A stretch of DNA of 64,000 bases from Lithospermum erythrorhizon (taxonomy: Eukaryota; Streptophyta; Magnoliopsida; Boraginales; Boraginaceae). Location: NCBI GenBank assembly GCA_019722365.1, contig JADFUC010001333.1, forward strand, positions 992,001 to 1,056,000, read 5' to 3'. Positions within the stretch are counted from its first letter, which is position 1. Every line of letters starts with the position of its first letter. The position numbers and the translations under genes are program-made. A model generated the notes under the pieces. That model had not been told where the DNA came from. It ran no database searches and worked only from the letters and a program-made list of their open reading frames with translations. Of the stretch, positions 26,212 to 38,439 are shown one piece after another.

Positions 26212-26792
26212 TATTTCCAAGTATGGTGCAAAGAATTTTGACCAAGACGGTCTGCACTCGAGTTTTACTTTCGCCTTTGAGGATAAATTGACTTTAGGTT
26301 GTTTACTCGTGCCATTAGAGAGCTTTTCAGCTGTAGATTGTTTCGAAACCATCTCATTTAGCGTTTTCTTATGTCTTTAAGTTTATGCAACATTAGTATA
26401 AATCAAGTCTCTCGAGGTACAAGATATGTTTTTACATAATTACATTTCATTGAGTAAAATGTAGCATGCAGCATATTTATCAAGTCTGAAGAAATGGTTA
26501 AACTAAAGGTAAAAAAATTCAATGCTTACACCCTTCTTTCTTGTTACTCTTCTTATTACTTTAATCTTCCTTGCATTCTTATTCCATCGACTATCTAGGA
26601 TTGAACTGCAATCTGATTTTATCGACAATTACATCACCATCTTTGAATTGCTTTTGTTGAATTAAATTGAAGCCATACTAAGATAAATTTTGATGCTTGA
26701 GCTTTACTAGGTGTCTAGGTCACCTATTTTTATGCCCCTAACCATATGTTGATTTTTAATGGACTATTGATGACAGAACATGTACCATGTAA
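26212..26792. other. 3' flank of the membrane-protein gene
   Basis: Likely 3' untranslated region followed by spacer. No gene seen before the tRNA. Confidence 0.5.
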
Positions 26793-26874
26793 GTCGATAT
26801 GTCCGAGTGGTTAAGGAGACAGACTCGAAATCTGTTGGGCTTTGCCTGCGCAGGTTCGAATCCTGCTGTCGACG
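26793..26874 (+). tRNA. tRNA-Ser (anticodon CGA)
   Basis: An 82-nt serine tRNA. The acceptor strands GTCGATA (26793-26799) and TGTCGAC (26867-26873) pair over 7 bp with one G-U pair, followed by discriminator G. The anticodon stem ACAGA/TCTGT encloses the loop CTCGAAA, giving anticodon CGA, which reads UCG codons. A long variable arm (roughly TTGGGCTTTGCCTGCGCA), typical of type II tRNAs, precedes the T arm with GGTTCGAATCC. The D arm (GAGTGGTTAAGG) and T arm also supply the internal A and B promoter boxes. A run of T residues just downstream can terminate RNA polymerase III. No intron. Confidence 0.95.
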
Positions 26875-29100
26875 TTTTTACGTTAATTTCGCAGTGCATT
26901 TTTCTGCGTTACTAGAATCGCCTGCAAGCGCCATTTCTTGATTCAATGCAAGCTAACCCTCAGCTTCTTTGCCCTGTTCGATTGATTCTGAAGTTGTATT
27001 TGAATCTTTCATAACTTTGGTTGTAAGGATGATAACTACGAAGCGATATAGTAGCTACGTATTTATTAATTAGTTTCCTTTTTGTAATGGAGATCTTTCA
27101 TTAAATGCTAATATTAATCCTCCTATTAATTAGTTTCCTTTTTGTAATAAATATATTTCATTAAATACTAATACCAACATTAAAACTTTCTAAACTCAAA
27201 AAACTCTCTGATTCGAGAAAATATGTAAGAATAAAAAACAAATTGACAGAGTCGAAATTAAGAATGATAATCAACCCAAAGTACAAAAAATTGAATAAAA
27301 TGGTGAAAAACCACAAAATAAAGCGGATACTTTTTTGAACCGTTAGAATCTGTCAGATTGATTTTTGATTTAAAAAGTAAATATGTTGAAATTGACAAAA
27401 CATGGTTGGTGCTTCTGGATTATCTTGCATTTAGTTTGATCGTGTGGTTGTGTGATGTTATTGTTGTTACCTATTATTATTTTTTGAAATTTGTTTGTTA
27501 AATCAATTTATTGTAGTTTTGTATGATGATCCTTGGGAAACAGGATGTGAATTCATGAATCAAATATTATGATTTCTAATGTAGAAGTGTTGTAGATTTG
27601 GAATGCTTGATTTAATTATTCTAGAATTGCTTAGTAAGTATCTTGATATCTGACTTCTTGAATGTATTGGTATCTAATTTGATGAATATAATCTGGTATG
27701 ACTATCTTTATCTTTGCTATTATATGCCATACCCAGCGACACAAATTGTATAACATCGTATTCTCATATAAAATAAAATTAATTTGATATTATATTATCC
27801 GATCCGTATGATGCATATAATAATTTTATTATATACTTAAAAAAATATCTATCCTTACAAATTGGTATACCCGTATTGAATATAATTGTATTTGTTTTGA
27901 TGAATATAATACCATGTATATTTGTTTATTATTAGCAATATACGTAATTTGATTATTTTTAGTTGGTGGTATTTTATTATACATTTTGATTCATAGCAAT
28001 TAATGTAATATCGTATATGAAAATATGATTGTATATATGTGGTCAGTATCGTACCGGTGAGTGTAATGGTATTTGGTTTATTTTATAAAATCAGTATCAT
28101 GTATCTGATAGTATACAATAATCATTATACATGACAATGTTATTGACATGTGTTTGTGTTTTGGATACGCAGCTAATGGCGCTGAACCATGCGTCGATAT
28201 CCGCCCATCATGGACATTGAGATTATTTCGAAGAGATGAGAGAGATGAAGTATGTAGTGAAGATGGAAGAAAGCTGAAAAACGAAGTTGAAAAATAAATG
28301 AAAATTGATGTGTTGAATGTTTGAGGAAATTTTCTTTATCTGTTGTGTAATCTTATATGTTGTTTTTATTCTATTTATACGAATTCTCTTATATAGTTAA
28401 ACTTGTATCGCCCAATAAAGCTAGTGTATACCATTATTAAAAAAGCAGTGGTATTTGAGTTCTCTTTTACATATAAATACATGTAGAAATGGTATTTGAA
28501 GCATGTAATCATATATAATTTTTCACATCATCTTATGTAACAATACCATCATATTATAATGATATTTTTAGTGATGGTGTTACATACCATTCTTAGATAT
28601 CAATATGATATTATTAGCATATTAAGTATAAAAAATATTACTAGTTACAATCAAATTAATAGAATTTTTAAATAAGTGCGTATCGTTGGTAAAATATAAT
28701 GGTATTTTAATGCTGACGTCATCTTAGTAAAACAAAATGGTATACCATACGAATTTAAAAGCGAGGTAAGTGGTATGAAAATTAACTTGATATTTTTCGT
28801 ATTTATTTGAAGATTTGAGAGGATTTTGATTGATTTTAAATTTGCTTAAAAAATAGCATGTTTATAGATTGATTGGTTACAAAATCTAAAGCAATTTCAA
28901 ATTAAATAGATCTAAAAGCAAATTTAAAATAAAGAAACAAAGAAAAAAGAGAAGCGAAAATAAAGGCGCGGGATATCTGATCGTCTTCTTTTGTTACATA
29001 AAAAAAATTAAAAACCGAATTCTGTGCCTTTTGATTAAGTATTAGTCGTTGGATCGAAAGGTAAGTGATCGACGATGAATTAAATTGTGTGTTAAGCATC
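26875..29100. other. Gene-free region with possible transposon debris
   Basis: An exact-spacing 60-bp tandem duplication lies at 27061-27180. From about 27460 to 28790 the sequence looks repeat-derived, with many GGTAT/ATACC words, but I could not define ends. On the minus strand, TATA-like words near 28371-28395 precede a leader and a 14-codon frame (28173-28217). I see no convincing gene. Confidence 0.4.
27061..27180. repeat. 60-bp tandem duplication
   Basis: 27061-27120 and 27121-27180 align without gaps at a 60-base offset, sharing TATTAATTAGTTTCCTTTTT, GTAAT and ATTTCATTAAAT-type words with a few substitutions. Confidence 0.85.
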
Positions 29101-29109
29101 TGAAAGTAG

Positions 29110-29456
29110 CTCTAACAAAAAGAAAAGAACTCATGCAAGTGATAGTCTTGTTTGCTTATGTCGTCGTTGCTCTCGATATATTTGGCTTGTTCAGTCCAAC
29201 CATTTCAGAAGCAAGTAGGCAGTTCCACTTGTTTGAAGTTACAATAAGAACTTGATATTTTGGTAACTACTTGTTTTTTTGTTACAGGAAAGGTCATCTG
29301 TTGAAGGTTGTTGATGTCTTTGCTGCTAAACCAATTGTCTTTATGCTTCGCCATTTAATTGGCAGAGAAAGCAGCAAAAGGCGACAAACAAATAACATCA
29401 AGTCTGTAAGTGCATCCTCTTCAGTGAGAGTGCAGTTGAGTAGAAGAAGTAACTAA
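29110..29456 (+). pseudogene. Unrecognised two-part coding fragment
   Basis: I do not recognise this. A frame from about 29110 to 29214 reads KKKRTHASDSL, then Cys/Arg-rich LCRRCSRYIW. After a plausible GT...AG intron (29215-29287) it continues in phase as KGHLLKVVDVFAAKPIVFML to a stop at 29456. The second part is basic and ends in a Ser/Arg-rich tail. The phases agree across the intron, which is mild support for a real 3' end of a gene. No upstream exon or start can be placed, and the DNA on the left looks transposon-derived. It could be a captured gene fragment, the last exons of a decayed gene, or chance. Confidence 0.3.
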
Positions 29457-30170
29457 GTCACTAATCATTTATACAAATCACTTGACATACAAAATGAACT
29501 CAAAGGAATTAGTTTCTTACTGTTGTTTCAACTAAAATAAGCAGCAGTAGTCACTTTGGAAATTTTTTCTTTGAGGCTATAATACGTTGAACAATTTGGT
29601 AGATTCATTACTCATTACAACTTGAGCCTTCCATAAAAGTCATTGGTAGTTATGAATAAATAGTGATTTAACACAATCGATAACATGAATATCATCAAAT
29701 GATTTGAAACAATGAATAAGAAGGAGGATGCAATTGTTCTTGAATTATTAGTTATAATTTAGACTATCATTATTTTGTTTATGAAATATGCGTATATTAT
29801 TGTCGATGGTTTCGTATATTTTATCTGAATTATTGAAGAGCCTTGCAAATTTGATTACAGTTAAGCCTACTCTGTGACAACAAAGCGTTTCGAATTGATC
29901 TAGATTACAATGCAAATAGTTTATTATTTATGATAGAATAGCATAAAATAGTATAATTAACCACTTATCATACAGTAAAACTAAAGCTGTCAATTCCCTT
30001 TTTCGTCTTCAGTAGAAACATGTATATACATCTTCTCGGTTCATTTCTGGTGATTCGAAATATATTCATTATGTAACTTAGATACAATCATTATCTTGAC
30101 AAATATAGTGACTTAGCTTAGGAAGTATAATTTTCTTGGTATAAGAGAAAATAGAAAAGAGGGCATTACA
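29457..30170. other. Gene-free spacer
   Basis: AT-rich DNA in which I see no gene or bounded repeat. Confidence 0.45.
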
Positions 30171-30178
30171 ATTGATTA

Positions 30179-30797
30179 GAACTCTTAATGAGCAAAGCCG
30201 AACCAACCCGCTCCCTCGGTTCGGCTTGGGGTAAGACTACCTTTCGTACCGACTCTATCTGACAGGCCGAGTTGTGAACTGGACTTTAGGTTAAATAGCT
30301 TGGGGCTTGGTTAAAGCTAGCTCGATTTAATACATTATTAATATATATACTAATAAAGATAAAGGGTTTATATAAAAAATTAATAAAATATTTTGAAAGC
30401 TTTCTTATGTTAGTTTATCTATTTTAGCAACGTTTGTTTTTTAATATTTTATAAGTTGCTTGAATATTATGTGCGCTAAGAGATTTGTAGTTCTTAAACT
30501 TTCATGTTGAATCTCTATTAAACGTATTTTTTATTGAAATTGAATTCTTATTTATTCTTCTTATAAGTGTAGTTGATTAATTTTACAAACATTTAATATA
30601 GTAAATTGATTTTTATTTAGGATCCATCGAGATAGAATTCAAAATTTGAAAAGTCTTTCACCACGTGAGCAGCCTCGGCTCGAACTAAACTCGAAACTCG
30701 ATGTAAATTAAGTGAGGCAGCTGGAAATATTCGTCCCAGTCATGAAACCGAGCTAAATTTCTTCGGCTAGAATTCATTGGCTAAATTGCCATTTCTA
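30179..30797. mobile_element. Non-autonomous hAT-like transposon
   Basis: About 619 bp bracketed by the perfect 8-bp direct repeat ATTGATTA (30171-30178 and 30798-30805). Both subterminal parts are rich in GAGCCGA/GGTTCGG-type words (about 30195-30330 and 30665-30775), and the middle is AT-rich. The right end GGCTAAATTGCCATTTCTA is a hAT-style terminus. The left end is only weakly complementary, so the exact boundary could slide by two or three bases. No transposase. Confidence 0.65.
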
Positions 30798-30805
30798 ATT
30801 GATTA

Positions 30806-33800
30806 AGGAATGGAATACCATCATCAAACCTTTTTTTTCTTCCACTTTATTTGAGTGCATCTATTCCTTTTTCATATTTCAATGTCTTACTCAAGGATAA
30901 AGCTTCTCTTATTTTACTTTATAGACACTTGTTAATTAGCCACCTGATTTATTATCAATAATGATTGGTCCCCCTTCTTAGACTTGTAGACAAAGTGTGT
31001 CTGGAAGTTTCAACGAGTTAATAATAATAATATTATCATTATTATCAATAACCTTTATCTTGATCTTCTTTTGAACTCACTAATCAGGTTAAAATGTCTG
31101 TCTAATCGTAAAAGTTCTTGCCATATTTTACCCCTTATTTGATGATCCTAAGCCGTAAAACATGATTGGACAGTCTCCAATATAACTTTCTATGACAACA
31201 AATTATATCTCAATTCTTAAGAAATTATTTAGTTTCACATTAAAATTTATTGATAATAGAGGACGTGGTTGAAATTTTGTTAATTCACCTAAAATATCTT
31301 AATCTATCGATAGATAACATAAATTTGTTGGTTAACTTTGATATAGATGTATTATGATAACACAATCATGAGCATGTTTGGAGGAGTATATATGTGGTTG
31401 ACCTTCTCATACTATATGAACTTTTTGATGATTAATCCTAGAGGTAGCCATCTTTGTTTGGAGTCTATCTAGGTTGGTCAACTCACACAAGACTCCAATA
31501 ATATTGTTAGTGGGTGACGATTTTCGCATTTTCCCTCCAGCCACAAGTATAAATTTTGATAAAATAAGAAATGAAAAAGTGTGCTTTATGTTGTGTTATC
31601 CTACACGTAACCTTTTGCCTTAAACTAATTACATTTAATTATATGTATTCCTTCATTTGTTGCAATCTTATCAAATTAAAATACCTTCAAATGTAAATAT
31701 GGAAAGTTACACTTTATTAACTTTTTTGTTCATTAATAATCAAAAATACAAATTATACCATTTTTTGATATATATATATAATATATATATATATTTTGGA
31801 TACATTTTAGTATTATGTATCATTTTCTCAATAAAAAATTATTAATGTTAATTATATATATAAGCATATTTTAAATTTTTAAGTAATTTATCTTAGCTTT
31901 TGTTGAATTTTGGTATCGATTTTAATTAAGTGAAAAATAATTTTTAGTCTGTTTTTTTGAATTTTCGAGCATGCAATGCTAGAATAGTCGTTTAATAATA
32001 TGTACCATTTGGTGAAGTTTCGTACATATGAATATTAATAAACGTTAATGACAGTATAATTAATGGCTTGTGTAGTTATCGCCTTGAATATCTACTTATT
32101 AAAAACATCTCGTCCTTGCACATTTATTATAAAGTTACACTAAAAACACTTATGTATCACTGTACTTGTTGGTAAAGTGAAGCGCACTTTGTAGCACAAT
32201 AACTCAATAAGTCTATATGTTTCAATCGTGTTCAATTTGACTAAAACACCTTAATAATATCATGTGAATTTTTTTAACACATACATAAATGTTGTTTTGT
32301 TAATCACATATTGGTTGTTGGGGGTTGCAAACCTCAAAGATCAACTTACAACATTGAGTAGGAAAGATGAAGATGTGATTTTTTCCACCCAACTTATACT
32401 TAGCTTTCCTCCCGCCATAGGTATTTATAATATGTAGAAGGTGGCTGGCTGCTGCTGCTAGTCCAATCAAATATCCTTTTGGAAACTTGATCTCATTGTT
32501 TGTCACATCAAATCAGTAGTATTATTTGTTTTTCACCATATTCATTCATTCATTTATTCATTCTTACCTCAGGGCATCCCTAAAGGGTCCCAGCTTTGAC
32601 ACTGTGTCTAATGTATTGGTGCCTACACAAGCGTGCTCTAACCTCTATCAACCTGTGCTTGCCCCCACACTTTCCCTTTTCTTGAAATACTACTATTTGT
32701 TTATGGACTTGTAGTTATATATATGTATTTAATTTCCCTTCAAATCTTTTGGATCTGGGATTCATAAATTCAATCTTCCAGTGTCAGATAGACTTATACT
32801 GTATATATATATTTGCAATTCTAACTCTTTGAGTTGTCAAAAAATAAATCAAGATTTTACACATATCTGAAAATATATTATTTTGTGTGAAGTCCAGAAG
32901 AGAACAATATTATGTTAGGTCTCAACTCTCAACAATCAATATAATTTTTTTAAAAATCAAAATCCTATATGAATACTAATATCCTCATTTAGGGAACAAG
33001 ATCTGATTTGGTTTGGCTTACTTCTCAATAACATTTACCTCATAATCAAAAGTTTCGAATATATTTGAATAACGCATGGTATAATTAAATTGAGGTTAAT
33101 GGCAGATTCGATCAGCGCGTGTTTGAAAACATTGTCGTTCGATCCTTGCGTGTTTTAAAATGACCCGTTCGTCCGTAGCGTGTTTGAAAAATGTACCGGC
33201 AGTGATTGGTAAAATTAATGTTAAGTTTGACGAGGCGATTTGTGGTAAATTGTCGACGCTCATTTTAGATGATTTTTCAATTTTAATAAAATTTCAAGAC
33301 AAATATTTATCGCATCCAAATATTTATTAAAATTAATCTCATCTAATTTTTTGTTTAAAAATTAATCTCATCCAAATATTTGACACAAAAATTTAATAAA
33401 TTTGAAACAATATCTAAAATGATGTTGAACGATTTTATCCTTCTCATTCAACTCTGAAAAGTCGAAATTGCTGTCATTTGTGAATGACTAAGTGAACGCA
33501 CAACGTGTGTGTCAATAGGCTCATGAAATATATGTGTCGAATGATTAACGTTACAGCGTATATGATCAACGTCTTGTCTTAAATTAAACTTACAAAAATG
33601 CGTTCCTAAGTGTTCCAATAATTCAATCTTATTCAATTAAGAATTTCTTTGTAGGGCCTTCACTAATAAACTACTAAAAAATGATGGATCTTTTATTAAA
33701 TTAAGATAAGATGAAATCACCTTACTATATCCTTTGACACGAGAGAGAAATGACTAGTTTTATCTTCATTTTAATCCCTATTCATATCGAATTCCAAATC

Positions 33801-34962
33801 ACCATAGAAGACAACAAACTTTATTTTTTGTCTAATACGGAGTATATGATATTGAAAAACTTTCCGACATCTATCATTTGAGTGGAAATGTAGTTGAAAA
33901 TCGTTTGAAACGAAATTCACATACACGACGCGATATGGAGAGTGTGATTAAGTTTTACAAGAGTCGGTAATTCTTTTTTTTTTTTTATATATTAAGCGAT
34001 GAGATGATTCGAACCCCTAATTTATTGATTAGATGATTAGAGGTGAAGTGTCACTAATCTACAATAATGTCCTAAATAAGACATTTATGCTTAGCTTGGT
34101 GAGTGTTTAGCTTGTTTTTTTGGTAAAATAAACACTATGTCGTTTCATTCAAAAGCTCCAAGCTAAAGTTTTAATAACTCTACATACATTGTGTAGAGAA
34201 ACGACTCGAAGGCTAAACTAAGCTAAGTACATCACTACCAAGTTATATTTTAGTTGTCTTTAGTCTTATTTTGTTTAAAATACTTCTTGTACAGCGTAGA
34301 AAATTGTATTTTACATGTTAATGTCTTTTGGTAATTTTTGTTATTAAATTATCAATGCAAATTATATAGTTTCAATTAATTGATATTTTACGTTTTGATG
34401 CTTTTGACTATATTTACTTTTCTTAATCTATACGCAAATGAATGGAAAACAATTAAAAAGAAACGAATAGGTATTATCGTTGATCTACATTTCAGCGTGA
34501 AGCCATACATATGATTAGTTAAATCATGCGTGTGATTGTCAGAATGTCTTATCGAGGCAGTCAGTAGCCACCCATTACCGGTGTCGACATGGTAGGGTAA
34601 CATAAGCAACAGAGGCACGTACTTGGATTGACAACAATTACTAACTGCTGTAGGGGATCAACCGCATTGTATAGATGCGCGGTAGCCATGAGCGGCCGAT
34701 GTAGAGATATGCCGATGGACACAAATGATGTGCTCCTCTATGTTATATCGAAGGCTCGAAGTCAATAATAAGTACATGTAACTCTAAATTGTATCGACTG
34801 AGTGATTGCATAAAGTTATGTACGTATAATAATTGGAACAAGCGGTCTCGACCGGGATGAGCAAAATTTGCCTAATAGACGGTTAGGCAATTCAAATACT
34901 GTAGATTTGTATTAGATTCTATATTCAGATTTCATTTAACAGGGGTTGTTTTGTGTTGTCAA
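30806..34962. other. Gene-free AT-rich region
   Basis: No gene recognised. It contains a TA run at about 31768-31794 and three imperfect copies of a TTCG(A)TC...GCGTGTTTGAAAA word at about 33105-33195. A slightly C-rich block at about 32560-32690 carries no recognised protein, and I did not find a known plant microRNA sequence in it. Confidence 0.4.
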
Positions 34963-35026
34963 GTTCCTATCTTGGTCTAAAGAATTTCTCCCGAATTTAG
35001 TTATCTCGTTAGACCAAGATAGGAAC
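34963..35026. repeat. Perfect 18-bp inverted repeat (hairpin)
   Basis: GTTCCTATCTTGGTCTAA at 34963-34980 is the exact reverse complement of 35009-35026, with a 28-base loop. A diverged copy of part of the loop (GAATTGCTCCCAAATTTGG) lies at about 35045. The RNA or single strand would form a stable hairpin. I do not recognise a known microRNA in it. Confidence 0.85.
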
Positions 35027-36933
35027 ATTCATCGCAATACTAGCGAATTGCTCCCAAATTTGGTAATCTTTCACAGGATGGGAGATGCATGTATGCATGA
35101 CTACATTAATAAATTTCAAATTTTATTAGTTGTTCATATTTATATCTATATCTATACGCTATAAAGATGTGAATGTGATGTGGTGTTTAACGTTTTATTA
35201 AGAATATTTGTCCCTCTCAAATAAAACTAATTACAATACATCTAATGGTTATCAAACTTCAATAATAATTAAACAATAGTGAGAATTAAGAATCATTAAA
35301 CATAAAAACATGAAGAAGTTACAACTTGATGTCACATGATTCTATTGGATAATTATAGCTCATAATTACAATATTTAAGTTACATGACTCTCATTATTCC
35401 ACCTTTTGAGAGTTATACAAAGAATAAGGAATAATTAAAATAAATAATTATATTTATGTATTTACTTCATAACTCACGTTAAATGTTTGGAGTTACATGA
35501 TTCGTCATTATTCTATCTTTCATTGTTATGAAAAATGACGTATTTGTTCTATAAATATCCATTATTTTATCTTAGGTATTAATGTATTATCTTTGATTTC
35601 AATAGCAAACAAATACATGAAGGAATACGATATCAACTTTTATCGAATTTTTCTTTGAATAGTTCGTATACGTGTTGTATTTTGAGTAAACACCCAAAAG
35701 CTCACGGACATTATAATGTAACTCTTTCTATTTCTCCAACTATTAATAATTTTTAGGTAATTTTTCAAAACCGTTTCTATTATTTAAAAAATTATTGTAG
35801 ATCAAATTATATTATCAATATCTTTTCTATGACTTTATTAGAACATAGAGATTGTGAAAAGAGCCTTGAGGAGATGTCGAGATATTTTAAATATTCATTA
35901 AATATTTAGATGAATAAGCGAAAGTATTGATTAGTTTGATGTTTATATTTAATTGATTTTGTTTAGTAAGATTTAATATTGATGTTCTACTTTTTGATGA
36001 TGGTAATAAAAATAGTTTATGCCAATAAATACATCCTTTAATTCATTAAAGCTTGAGATTATAATTTATGCATGTAGTGATAAATTCAAATATTAATTTC
36101 TTGGCATATAGCAAAAAACACATCTTTTGAGCTTGTCCACGTCTGTGCGTAGCAATATTCTTAGTTGTTTGAAAAAGTGTAATCGTTCACATCCAATTAA
36201 CCAGTTGTTAGTACAGCTGATATGACACTTAATTTCCTTGCGACGCATAGACAAATAAAATAAAGTGCGTTAAGCTAATAATAAATGAGGATGGTAACCA
36301 GTTGATACGTGTACTAATGCGGGAGGCAAGAGCCGAAGGATTCTACTGAATGCGAGAATTACAAACAAAGAACATATGAATTCCACTCGTTCACTTATAC
36401 TATTTACTTATATCTAGTGGATAAGTCAGCTCCCCTGACTTGAGACACATCTATTTAGATCCTTTCTTTCTACCGATTATGTGACTTGTCTGATGTGTCG
36501 ATAAAAGAAAGATTGTAAATATGAGGATATTAATATGATTAGTACGATCCCAAAGGGGTTTTTATAAGAACAATTTAAATACGTTTAGCCTACAAAATAA
36601 AAACTCTCTCAATAATTTTTCTGAAACATTGTAGAATAAGCAAATATTTGTGGTGAATTAGGCTAGATGCATATGAGGCCTATTTATAGTTGTAGCCATA
36701 TTCAAGATTATGGAAAGAACTTCCATAAACAAAACTTTATTCCATCTCACAAATAATAAAAGCTTCAATCCTTGCCTTTACAAAGTAGACTTGTGAATCT
36801 TCTAATTGATGGTACAATATTCATTTTTCTATTATCATCAATAATGATTTAATTGCAACAATGGTCATGGTGATGAGTTACACTTTAAATCAGGTAGTGT
36901 AGTGCGTGATAGTCTAGTTATTGTACACGGTGC
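35027..36933. other. Gene-free region
   Basis: AT-rich spacer. I see no gene or bounded element. Confidence 0.4.
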
Positions 36934-38112
36934 ACATTTAATTACCTAAATTAATTGTACCATTATAATTTAATGGTTTGCTCATTTTTGGGTCATCTTA
37001 ATTTTAGAAGATTTTTGTGTATTGTAGTTGTAAAGTTGTAGAAATAGTCCGTGTTAGTGTACAAATGGTTTATTTGGTGCATTTGCCTGATATTAATTAC
37101 TTTAATTTGTAATTTGAAAAACATATCTAGATTAAAAATTTAAGGTATATATTAAAATTAAATATTTAAGATAATTAATATCAACCTTGTGAAATATTTT
37201 GTATATTAATTTTAAAAGTGTATATTTTTATTATAAGTTTATTATCCTACATATTTCCTATGAAATATTCAATAAATTTTTACTATACATTTAAATATAT
37301 GATATATATATATTAATTATATAAATAAATTTAAAAGTACATTATATATTAATTTATTTAATGTGTAATCTATATAAATTTAGTGATTATATAATATATA
37401 AATAAATATATAATAATTCGATATTATATATTTATTGAATGTTTTAAATTTGAAGATATATACATAACAAAATCGCATCATTCTATAATAAATATTTAAT
37501 GTAAACATTCTTTTATTGAATATTTCATAATAAATAATGAAGCGTAACAAACTCATTATAAAATATATTAATGTTATTCAAAGTTAATATATTAAAATAT
37601 TTCAAAATAATATTATATTAATTATCTTAAAATAAATTTTAATAATAAATTGAGAATATTTTTAAATACAAAATAATTAATATTAAGGTGGTGGTAGGGA
37701 TAGAATGAAGGCAATTGTCTTATTAACAAAATCGTCATTCTATAATAAATATTTAATGCTTAGCACTCTTTCAGTAGAATATTTCTATAATAAATATTAA
37801 GGGATAACAAACTCGCAATAAAATATATTAATATTCAAAGTTAATATATTAAAATATTTCAAAATAATAATATTATTATAGTAATTATCTTAAAATATTA
37901 AATTTTAATATACATCTTAAAATCTTAATCTAAAGATATTTTCAAATATTACAAATTAAAATATTTAATATTAAAGTGTTAGAACCAAACAAAGACCATT
38001 TGTATACTAACGGACCATTCTATTTCTGACTTTTCTGACATAAAACTCTTCAAAATTGTATTTGACCCAAAACCGTTAAATTATAGCGACACGGTTAATT
38101 TATGGACTAAAT
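36934..38112. mobile_element. Element with long inverted arms and a third internal copy
   Basis: The left arm, about 36934-37290, is matched as reverse complement by the right arm, about 37750-38112. For example, left GTTAGTGTACAAATGGT pairs with right ACCATTTGTATACTAAC, and both arms carry a GGGTCA word at equivalent places. A third copy of the inner part lies in direct orientation to the right arm at about 37465-37697 (shared words CATTCTATAATAAATATTTA and AAAGTTAATATATTAAAATA). The arms are diverged and no target duplication is obvious. No coding capacity. It is probably an old non-autonomous DNA transposon with long terminal inverted repeats and an internal duplication; Mutator-like or foldback are the candidates. 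Confidence 0.75.
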
Positions 38113-38340
38113 GCAACGTTGATGCTGGCGTTGCCGCTTCTTTAGGACGAAAGAGCATTTCAGTAAAATGCTACTTCCAAAGTCATTCTTCGCGGTGCTC
38201 CATCGATAATAAAATCGTCATATCAATTAAAGATTTTCATATAAGGAAATAAATCTTACATGAAATATCATGTCCGCCGTTGCTGTGCAATAATCATTGT
38301 GCGGTTAAGGTATAGCAATCGCATGCGTCTTAGTAAGCTG

Positions 38341-38439
38341 TATTGTTCAATATATAATACATGACCAAAATTACCCAAAGTGGTAATGAGATATTGTTCA
38401 ATATATACATGACCGAAATTACCCAAAGTGGTAATGAGA
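38341..38439. repeat. About 50-bp tandem duplication
   Basis: 38341-38391 and 38392-38439 are near-identical, both reading TATTGTTCAATATAT, then ACATGACC, then TTACCCAAAGTGGTAATGAG. They differ by a 3-base indel and one substitution, which suggests a recent event. Confidence 0.92.

Noticed and set aside
32560..32700. Possible microRNA or non-coding RNA locus
   Set aside because: More C-rich than its surroundings, but I found no complementary arm and no match to the common plant microRNA sequences I know.
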